Shown in pieces: positions 1 through 6,956 of a stretch of DNA of 11,296 nt. Source of the DNA: Lentisphaeria bacterium (lineage in GTDB: Bacteria; Verrucomicrobiota; Lentisphaeria; Oligosphaerales; Lenti-02); contig JAGLDW010000436.1 of NCBI GenBank assembly GCA_023145395.1, forward strand, positions 1 to 11,296, given 5' to 3'. Below the pieces are notes generated by a model. The model worked only from the letters and a program-made list of their open reading frames with translations, was not told the origin of the DNA and searched no databases. Within the stretch, counting starts at the first letter, position 1. The number at the start of each line of letters is the position of its first letter. The translations under genes were made by a program, and so were the position numbers.

Positions 1-377
1 GGCTGACGCGGCACATCGAGAAAGACCTCCAGATGATCGCCACGCCAAATCTCGCCGCCGTAGTACGGCTGCACGATGCGGTCGTCCGTGACTAGCGCGG
101 CGACGTAGAGGAAGTTGGGATCCCAGCCGAGGAACAGCCTGCCCGACAGATCCTGCTTGCCGGTCCAGCGCGCCGGGCCGAACACGATGTCCTCCCGCCG
201 CTCCCAACGCAAGATGTTGGGCACGGTTGACAGGCGGTCGAGCGACCCGTCGATGGGCGGTGGCGGGTCGGAGATGCGCGTGATGCCGAGCATCGGCGTG
301 TCGGCGGCATGAACCGATATCATGATCAGCATCAGAGCGGTCAAGACCGCTGTCGAGAGTTGCCATTGTTTCATCAT
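1..377 (-). CDS. Secreted CBM9-like domain protein, 3' part cut off by window edge
   Basis: The reading frame is open from the start codon to the window edge and gives the first 125 residues; the C-terminus is missing. Residues 1-25 form a signal peptide: Lys3, a hydrophobic core at about 8-22, and a likely cleavage after the A of VHA or HAA. Residues about 30-125 resemble a CBM9/DOMON-like carbohydrate-binding sandwich: 'PPIDGSLDR' (the usual 'PxIDGxLdexxW' opening) followed by 'LFLGWDPNFLYVAALVTDD' and 'GDHLEVFLDV'. CBM9-like domains bind sugars and often sit at the N-terminus of larger secreted enzymes, so the missing part may hold a catalytic domain. Two adjacent ATG codons (375-377 and 372-374) can start it; an AAGGA lies 6 nt before the second, which fits slightly better. 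It follows the upstream gene by 53 nt with no terminator seen and is probably the next gene of the operon. The CBM9-like call is fairly sure; the role of the whole protein is unknown. Confidence 0.85.
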   Translation of the reverse strand, partial: MMKQWQLSTAVLTALMLIMISVHAADTPMLGITRISDPPPPIDGSLDRLSTVPNILRWERREDIVFGPARWTGKQDLSGRLFLGWDPNFLYVAALVTDDRIVQPYYGGEIWRGDHLEVFLDVPRQ

Positions 378-430
378 GTGTCCTTGTTCCTGTTTCTCTT
401 GTGGGTCCAGAAAACCGATGGATCTCCGCG

Positions 431-3400
431 TCACTTGCCCGGTCTGGTCAGTTCGAAGGTTGTCTTGTGCTGCATTCCGGTCATGAGTTCCTCGACCTCG
501 ATTGTCCACCGTCCCGCGAGATCATTGACAGCAGGAATGAAGTCGAGAGACAAGGTGCCTGACTCCGTCGCGTAGTAATCGCTGAGCTCGGAAATCGCTC
601 CCTCCGGATCCAGTACCCGAACCTCTACCGGCTGTACGCCGGGCACGAGGTGCCCGTTGGGATCCCTCAACAGAATGCTTATGTTGTGCCGTTCGCCTCT
701 GGACGAGATCCTTGGAGGCGCCAGTATCTCGATGCTGGCCAGCTTTCGTGGTAGCAGAACGATGATTCTGCCGCCCGGAGCCGGCAGGTCCACCTGAAAC
801 TGAATTGCCCCGCCTGCCTTTTTCTCGTGCGGCAGCACTCGCCTCCCGATCAGATCGTAGACGAACAGCTCGCTGTGCGGCCACTCGTTCAGCGTGATGG
901 TCACGGTCTGCGGAACAGCCTTCTCCAGCATCGCCTTGTACTTGCCGAAGCGCTCGCCGTAGGTTCGCTTGTCGTTGACGATGAACAGGTACCGGGCTTG
1001 TCCTTTCTCCAGCATATTGAGCAGCGCGTCAGGACTCGAGCAATCGACATTTCTGCGCACCTTTCCCTTGATGCCTTGCCTCAGCCTTGCCGCATAGGAT
1101 TCCATGATTCTCTGATCGTCGAGAGCCGTGACCCCCTTCACCTGTTCCAGTTCCGCGGTGTTCGCATCGAGATGGTCGTCCCACTTCGCGTAGTCAACGT
1201 TTGAAATGATCGCGTTTGCCGACACTTTCGTTCGATGCGTGAAGTCGAAGTCGAACGTCTGAACGCCGGGTATGTCCGCCCGGAGATACTGGTCGGCGAA
1301 GACGTGGCCACCTCTCGCCGCGAACTCGAGGATTCGCTGGTGCACGGTCTCCGTCAGGGTGTCACATTTCGGGAGGAAGAGAGTGTCGTACTTGTCGAGG
1401 CCGTTCTCGGCTATGGTCTCGTCGAAAACCACGTCCGCGGGAATATGAACCATGCTGAGGAGTGAATAGAAGCAGTAGATCTGGTAGTTGGCGTAATAGC
1501 CCAGCAGATTTGGGGAGGCGCTGTAGACCCGTGAGGATTGCGAGGAAAGCACCGCAGCGCGACGGGGTGTCCTCTCAAGCCTCCGGACCATGGGGCCATA
1601 GGGTCGGACGACCTTGTCCGTGAACTCCTTGAGCGCCGCAAAAGTCCGAGGGTACTTCTGGTAAGGCTCCTCCTCCTGCTCATCAAACGGGTCGCATGCG
1701 CTGCTAAGGTATATGCCCAGTGCGTCCGGCCGGCGCGAAAGGTTGATCCAGTTGGTCTCGACGGCCCGGTCCGGCCCCATGAGTGTCCAGCCTTTGTCCT
1801 TGGGGGCCAGAGTACCTGCATAGTTCAGCATGGTCACCGTGTGCATCACCCCTTGGGAGAACGGTCTGCCCGTGGCGATCAGGGTCTCGATGAACAGCAT
1901 GTACTTGGGGTCCGGGTTGGTGTAGGTCCAGGTACTGATGAGGTCGAGGCCGCGAAACCGGTCGTAGGTGGCGGTCCTTCGATGTGGATCATTGAAGACC
2001 TGGATGTCAGGGCGGAATCTGTGAACCATGCGGGCGGCCCGCTCGTTGACAACGGCCAGGCCATCGCTCCACTTGTACCGATACAGGCGCTCCTGATAGC
2101 CTGCATCGGTATCGGCAATGACGCCCGGGGCGACGAACTTGTGCTCTGCCGTGGGCCCCATCACGTCGGCCCGGCGCTTCAGCGCGGAAGGGACTTCCGT
2201 CAGTCGATCCTCAATCTCGCTATTGAGGAAGCACGTTTTGACGCCAGGGAATTGCCGGATAGTCCGCATGATCTCCCTATTCGCCTCGTCATGCCTCCGT
2301 GCCACTCTGGGATGGAATGGATCGTTGACAATTTTGCCCTTGCGGATCTGGTACTGCGTCTCGGGATCACCCAGCAACTCGCCGAAGCCGCCGTTGGCAA
2401 AGAACCCCATCTCCCAGCCGTTGCGAAGCGCGTAGTCGAAGACCTCGAACTTGTCCTTGTCGAGCTTGCCGTAGGGGATGAAGCTGTTGAATCCCTTGTC
2501 GGCGTACCAGTGCAATTGCTTCTTTGCCTCGTCGTCGAGTTTCTCACCCTTAACGCCGAACTTTGTGTGCGGCCACAGCCAGACGCGCATGCGATCCGGA
2601 TTCCAGCGCCGTGCGACCCAGAACGGGAACTCGGCCTCTGCGAGTTGCTTGTCGCCGTCTGTGAACTTGCACGACACGCTGTATTCGCCCGCTTTGAGCA
2701 GCAATGTGTTGACCCTCAGCAGATACGTTGCGCGTCCCCCTGTCTCGATTCGTGCGAAACGCGCGCGGTCTTCCACCACACCGGCCACATTCAGCAATAG
2801 CTCGGCACCTTCAATGGCGGCGTTGGTTGTGTTGCCGACTGTGAACAAGAGGGCGGCGTCCTCACCACGCCAATACGCGTGCCGGATGTTCTCGTAGCTG
2901 ATGGGTTTCAACGGAGTCATCTCTTTCACTGCTTCCCGCTTCGTCTCGGAAGCTCCAGCGCTCCTGGGCGCGGGTGTCACCTGCTTGGGTTTCTGTTTCT
3001 TCGGACTGTCGGTGTTGACCACGACGAGGGGTGACCCCGCAGGGACGTTCTCAATTCTCAGATCGCCGAGAAGGAGAGTCCGGTTCACCGCGCTCCCAAA
3101 ACCGGCTGTCAGGGTCAGCGTATCCGGTGTCCCGTCGGCCAGAAACGGCTTGCCTTCAGCAACAGCCTTGCCTTTGTAATAGAGCCAGACCTTGCCCTCT
3201 ACGCCATCGGACTTCACTTCCCACGCCAGCACGTGAGGCTCGGGCCGCCTTCTCCAGGAACCAGTATATTCAGTGCTGGCGTCCTTGCCTGGGCCATGCG
3301 ACAGCGTGCCTCTGCTATCAATGAGACTGACGGAGAAGAGGGTTTTCTTTCCCTCTTGGAGCATCAGCGTCCCGCCTCTGGTGGATAGCCCCGCATTGCC

Positions 3401-3724
3401 ACCGGAGAAAGTCATTCGGCCCCTCCTGACACGACCGAATTCATAGGAAACCACCGGTCTCCCCGGGGTGTTGTCCGTCAGATGGAGTCGGCCATCCGCG
3501 ATGTAGAACAGCGCGTCCCCATCGGCGGCCACGTTTACCGACCAGCCGGCCTTCTTCAAAGACGTGACGCTTTTCTCTACCCAACCTTCCCTCCTCTCAA
3601 AGCTCCATTCCGGCAGCTTGAGTTTCTTCTTGATCCCGCCATCGTCCTCACCCGCCACGCCAGTCGAAATGCATCCCAATGCCGCCAGCACGCACGAAAT
3701 AACCAGTAGCTTGGTCCGTGCCAT
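431..3724 (-). CDS. Large secreted multidomain glycoside-hydrolase-like protein (LamG-like, GH42-like barrel, GATase-like and Ig/MG-like domains)
   Basis: This 1097-residue protein has a signal peptide at residues 1-25 (Arg3 and Lys5, hydrophobic core 6-16, cleavage near VAG/ED). Cys18 makes a lipoprotein possible, but ALGC is a poor lipobox. In order I see: a LamG/concanavalin-like sandwich (about 60-228); a Lys/Pro-rich linker (238-270); a beta-sandwich (280-370); a TIM-barrel-like region (378-715); a GATase-like domain like the GH42 trimerisation domain (722-825, with 'DKYDTLFLPKCDTL' and 'AARGGHVFADQYL'); a further beta domain (910-992); and an Ig- or macroglobulin-like domain (995-1093). 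The barrel carries 'FLNSEIEDR' at a likely strand 4 end, so Glu503 and Glu505 are acid/base candidates. I find no Glu at the likely strand 7 ('RPFSQGVMHTV'), where clan GH-A keeps its nucleophile. Domain order resembles GH42-like beta-galactosidases, but substrate and activity cannot be named. An in-frame upstream start at 3763 is possible; the chosen ATG has a strong Shine-Dalgarno site and puts the signal peptide at the N-terminus. Confidence 0.9.
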   Translation of the reverse strand: MARTKLLVISCVLAALGCISTGVAGEDDGGIKKKLKLPEWSFERREGWVEKSVTSLKKAGWSVNVAADGDALFYIADGRLHLTDNTPGRPVVSYEFGRVRRGRMTFSGGNAGLSTRGGTLMLQEGKKTLFSVSLIDSRGTLSHGPGKDASTEYTGSWRRRPEPHVLAWEVKSDGVEGKVWLYYKGKAVAEGKPFLADGTPDTLTLTAGFGSAVNRTLLLGDLRIENVPAGSPLVVVNTDSPKKQKPKQVTPAPRSAGASETKREAVKEMTPLKPISYENIRHAYWRGEDAALLFTVGNTTNAAIEGAELLLNVAGVVEDRARFARIETGGRATYLLRVNTLLLKAGEYSVSCKFTDGDKQLAEAEFPFWVARRWNPDRMRVWLWPHTKFGVKGEKLDDEAKKQLHWYADKGFNSFIPYGKLDKDKFEVFDYALRNGWEMGFFANGGFGELLGDPETQYQIRKGKIVNDPFHPRVARRHDEANREIMRTIRQFPGVKTCFLNSEIEDRLTEVPSALKRRADVMGPTAEHKFVAPGVIADTDAGYQERLYRYKWSDGLAVVNERAARMVHRFRPDIQVFNDPHRRTATYDRFRGLDLISTWTYTNPDPKYMLFIETLIATGRPFSQGVMHTVTMLNYAGTLAPKDKGWTLMGPDRAVETNWINLSRRPDALGIYLSSACDPFDEQEEEPYQKYPRTFAALKEFTDKVVRPYGPMVRRLERTPRRAAVLSSQSSRVYSASPNLLGYYANYQIYCFYSLLSMVHIPADVVFDETIAENGLDKYDTLFLPKCDTLTETVHQRILEFAARGGHVFADQYLRADIPGVQTFDFDFTHRTKVSANAIISNVDYAKWDDHLDANTAELEQVKGVTALDDQRIMESYAARLRQGIKGKVRRNVDCSSPDALLNMLEKGQARYLFIVNDKRTYGERFGKYKAMLEKAVPQTVTITLNEWPHSELFVYDLIGRRVLPHEKKAGGAIQFQVDLPAPGGRIIVLLPRKLASIEILAPPRISSRGERHNISILLRDPNGHLVPGVQPVEVRVLDPEGAISELSDYYATESGTLSLDFIPAVNDLAGRWTIEVEELMTGMQHKTTFELTRPGK

Positions 3725-3730
3725 GGGAAT

Positions 3731-3737
3731 TCCTCCC
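3731..3737 (-). promoter_or_regulatory. Ribosome binding site that fixes the start at 3724
   Basis: On the minus strand GGGAGGA lies 6 nt before the ATG at 3722-3724. This is close to the ideal Shine-Dalgarno sequence and spacing. It favours this start over the longer in-frame option at 3763, which would add 13 residues in front of the signal peptide. Confidence 0.8.
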
Positions 3738-3817
3738 AACACTACTGCCCAGATTCTCAGCATCGGCTTGTTCTCCTATTGCCGGAGCACCCCGTCTCTC
3801 TTGTCCAGTTCCTGCAT

Positions 3818-6800
3818 TCACGGAACGCTATCGAACTGCACCACGGCGAGGCCGCCCGCAGGGATCCTCAGGCTCATTTCCCGGAGGGGATCAAACGTCC
3901 TGCCCGTGTAGAATTCCCTGGCTTGCGCGTACGTCCCATCCTTCGGCGCCAGGGCGACGGATATCGCATCGTCGTAGTTGTTGAGAACGAACAGCAGCAA
4001 GCGATCCCCAAACTGGTATGCCGCCAGGTCATCCCGGGCGCAGCCGCTTTTGATTGTGACGGGCGGATCCACCTTGCGGCCGTCTACGATGAAGTCCTCA
4101 TAATCGTGCAGCATCCGGTTGATTTCGTTAAAGGCCAGCAGCAACCGGCCATCCGACGCATAGTGCCCCCAATACATCACCCCGTACCCACCGTCAACGA
4201 GACGGCGCGCGATCAGAGCGGGCGTGATATTCTTCTGCGGTGCGATGTGATGAAGAAAGTACGGCGTGGCGCATATGCCGAACACGACAGGCTTGTTGCC
4301 GTACTTGGCCGACAGCTTCAGCGCCTTGGTCATGTTGTCCAGAGGGCGTCCGTAGCCCATCATGGCATAGTCAACATGCGGCAGCACCAGGTCGTAGTCC
4401 ACGCCATAGTGGTCCCGGGTGTAGTCGCCCGGATAGCCTGAGTAGAGACTCCATTCGACGCCGAGTTTCCGGGTCACTTCATGTACCGCCTTGAATACAT
4501 CGCCCGTGAGTTCCGTCATGTAGGCAATCCACTGCTCGCGGTACTGCTCGGCAATGATCGCTGCATTCAATTCCCCGACGATGGCAAACCGGTGTCTGAA
4601 CTCGTTCAGAGTATAGTTGTCATACGAGGTGTACAGACCTGTGAGAGGGTCAAACTCATAGTCCCAGTGAAGCACATCCGGTCGATATGTGCGAATGTAA
4701 TTCTCCACGTCTTCCTGGAATGAGCTGCGCACGTCGGGATCGGTGGAAATTTGGCTAAATGGAATGAAGAAACCACGGGTGCGCCCTTGCGCGTCAATGG
4801 CTTTGATACTCGGAAATCGCGCCTGGGTCTCCTTGGGGCGCATGCAGTCGCCAGTCATATTGAACCTGATCTCATATTTCATTCCGATGTCCTTCAACAG
4901 GGGTCCGTCACCCCTGCCGCCCTGGAAGATATTGAAGCCGGCATGCGCATGCGAAGCATAGATCGTCTTCCTGAGTTCCTGGTCGTCCATGCTCCGATAG
5001 GAAAACCACGTCATGGAGATCAGTTTCTTGGGGCCGCGGCCGCTCAAGGGCGGCAGCACTTTCACTGGCAACGTCCATTTCGTCTCCACAACCGCGCCGT
5101 CTTCCGCCGCTGCGTAGTACGCGCATCGATACATGCGCCCCGGCTCGGCCAGCCCGGTCCGCGGGCGGAGCACCAGGGTTACGGTATTGTTGACGACGCT
5201 CAAACGTTTCTTGGCCACATGCAGCATTGCGCCGGGCTTCTGCTTGTTGTTCCCGTCATGGGCAATGCGGTATTGGACATAACGGATGCCGTCTCTCGTG
5301 ATCTCCCCAACCTGGTCCACAGTGCAACTTGCCCGGCCGAAACGAGCCTTGCCGGCGCCCGAGGCACCGACAAACTCCAGCGCCTCCGGCACCCTGACAT
5401 GCAATGTGTACCCCGTGAGCGTCCGGCCCTCCAACCCGTTGACGATCACCGAGAATGGCTGCGGCGTGCCCAGCGAGGCCTGCAAGGGATCGGCATCGTC
5501 AATGTACGGGAAGGTGCGGCTGTGTCTGTGGAGGATGGTTCTGGACAGCGTCACTGGATACCTGTCGAAGGCCATTTGACCCTCACCCCGGACGGAGTTG
5601 TCGGAGCCTTTGACCTTCCATGTCCCCGGCTCGTCCACCCACGGCAAACGCAGTTCGAGCGGGCCCGCTGCCTTGACTTCAAGCCGGTTCGCGCCATCCG
5701 TAAGCCCGAGAGTGTAGACACGACCGGAAGTCGGCGCCTCTATTGGATCCCCGTTGAGCGTGATCGTCAACGCCTTGGCTGAGGCCGCGTATAGCTTGGC
5801 CCGCCCGGTGGCGGCTCCCCTCCCGTACGCATTTGGCCGCGAGCGGTACATGACGCGTTGGCCATCGTGCAGCCCCGTGCTGTAGGAAAAGCTGCTCTTC
5901 CCGGTTTTGACGAGCAGGCGTCCCTGCCCGCCGCCGACGCGGGCGCTACTGACGGCGATGCTTTCGGCCGAGGATCTGATTTCCACAAAGGCACGCAACT
6001 CCGGAACGGCCGGCGTGGCCTTGATCTCGTAGTCGATCCCGAATCCTCCGGAGGTCCTCTCCAGCTTCTCCCCGATCGTTCCGCCAATGGCCTTGTCTCC
6101 AAGCATCAGCCACGGGTAATCCCTGTATTGATGAAACGACCCGAGGCCGGACCAGTGACTGTTCTGCTTGTTCACTTTGTCCGCACGCCCCAGGTTGAAG
6201 CGGAACCTGCTGACAGCGGGATAGTCAATCCCCAGCGACTTGAGGGAAAAGGCCGTCTCAATCGTGTAGTAGGCATCGTCGTCACGATGCTGCTCGCTGA
6301 TGTGCTTGCGACCGCCGAGCCGCACGTCGGGCGCCCATGAGGCGTCACCTCCCTGGGCGGTGACATGCCGTTCCCATGTCGTGTGGACATTGCCGATGAT
6401 CTGATAGTATCCGGCCATCTTGTCGTGCGAGAAGAAGAACTCGATGCCGTCGTCGCTATACACCGGACCTTTGCGCTTCTTCGCGGCGTCCCGGAACGAA
6501 CTCAACAGGTTGTTGACCGGATTCAGGGCCAACGCATACGCCTTTACCGCCACATAGAGGAACTGCCCGTCATGGCAGATCATGAACTCCGTCTGTTCCT
6601 TGGGAGGATTGCCGTTCATCAATTTGAAATCGGCATACTTGAAACGGCCCTGCCAGCAGGGGTCGTTCAAGTCCCCGTCGAGCACGGGTGGGGTGTTCGT
6701 ATGGGCGGCATAGACAATCGGCCGGTCCAATTCCTTCAGTTCCTCCTCCATCGTCCTTGTCATCGCCACGTCCTCTGTTATGTCCACCACGGAGACCTTG

Positions 6801-6913
6801 TCGAACTCGAAAGAACCATTGGCGATATCTTCGGCTCCGGCAAGGCCGGCCATGGCCATGGCCAGGGTCAACGCGATTCTCATCTTGGTCATCTGCATAG
6901 CAGTCCCTGTCAT
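3818..6913 (-). CDS. Secreted CBM9-like plus TIM-barrel protein, putative glycoside hydrolase of no recognised family
   Basis: This 1031-residue protein begins with a signal peptide (core 'RIALTLAMAMAGLAG', cleavage near AGA/ED at 27-28). Residues about 65-275 look like a CBM9-like sugar-binding domain ('PPVLDGDLNDPCW', 'GQFLYVAVKAY', 'SDDGIEFFFSHDK', 'YYTIETAFSLKSLGI'). Residues about 300-620 are beta-rich, probably two or more sandwiches. Residues about 628-945 read as a TIM barrel: strand 1 'KKLISMTWFSYR', strand 2 'AGFNIFQGG', strand 4 'DVLHWDYEFDP' with Asp751 and Glu753, strand 5 'VEWSLYSGYPGD', strand 6 'VDYAMMGYGR', strand 7 'NKPVVFGICATPYF', strand 8 'GGYGVMYWGHYASDG'. The C-terminus (955-1031) is a small beta domain common at the end of glycosidases. 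The D-x-E at strand 4 is the best catalytic candidate. I do not recognise a CAZy family. Possible starts are 6913 (GAGGA 10 nt upstream), 6898 (AGGG 6 nt upstream) and 6883; the choice only changes the signal peptide N-terminus. The gap to the upstream gene is 43 nt. Confidence 0.9.
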   Translation of the reverse strand: MTGTAMQMTKMRIALTLAMAMAGLAGAEDIANGSFEFDKVSVVDITEDVAMTRTMEEELKELDRPIVYAAHTNTPPVLDGDLNDPCWQGRFKYADFKLMNGNPPKEQTEFMICHDGQFLYVAVKAYALALNPVNNLLSSFRDAAKKRKGPVYSDDGIEFFFSHDKMAGYYQIIGNVHTTWERHVTAQGGDASWAPDVRLGGRKHISEQHRDDDAYYTIETAFSLKSLGIDYPAVSRFRFNLGRADKVNKQNSHWSGLGSFHQYRDYPWLMLGDKAIGGTIGEKLERTSGGFGIDYEIKATPAVPELRAFVEIRSSAESIAVSSARVGGGQGRLLVKTGKSSFSYSTGLHDGQRVMYRSRPNAYGRGAATGRAKLYAASAKALTITLNGDPIEAPTSGRVYTLGLTDGANRLEVKAAGPLELRLPWVDEPGTWKVKGSDNSVRGEGQMAFDRYPVTLSRTILHRHSRTFPYIDDADPLQASLGTPQPFSVIVNGLEGRTLTGYTLHVRVPEALEFVGASGAGKARFGRASCTVDQVGEITRDGIRYVQYRIAHDGNNKQKPGAMLHVAKKRLSVVNNTVTLVLRPRTGLAEPGRMYRCAYYAAAEDGAVVETKWTLPVKVLPPLSGRGPKKLISMTWFSYRSMDDQELRKTIYASHAHAGFNIFQGGRGDGPLLKDIGMKYEIRFNMTGDCMRPKETQARFPSIKAIDAQGRTRGFFIPFSQISTDPDVRSSFQEDVENYIRTYRPDVLHWDYEFDPLTGLYTSYDNYTLNEFRHRFAIVGELNAAIIAEQYREQWIAYMTELTGDVFKAVHEVTRKLGVEWSLYSGYPGDYTRDHYGVDYDLVLPHVDYAMMGYGRPLDNMTKALKLSAKYGNKPVVFGICATPYFLHHIAPQKNITPALIARRLVDGGYGVMYWGHYASDGRLLLAFNEINRMLHDYEDFIVDGRKVDPPVTIKSGCARDDLAAYQFGDRLLLFVLNNYDDAISVALAPKDGTYAQAREFYTGRTFDPLREMSLRIPAGGLAVVQFDSVP

Positions 6914-6956
6914 CTGTTTTCAGTCCTCAGCGGCGACACCGCTCCATCCGCCGACA

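Noticed and set aside
415..424. Ten-base word CCGATGGATC shared with 10543-10552, both in intergenic gaps
   Set aside because: A repeated ten-mer is expected by chance many times in 11 kb, and neither copy is palindromic or placed like an operator.
1538..2800. A 420-codon open frame on the plus strand
   Set aside because: It lies wholly antisense to the barrel gene at 431-3724, whose domains are recognisable. Long antisense frames are common in G+C-rich genes, and its translation shows no known domain.
6851..6863. Short tandem repeat of CATGGC units
   Set aside because: It encodes the Ala-Met repeat of the signal peptide core and is explained by codon composition.
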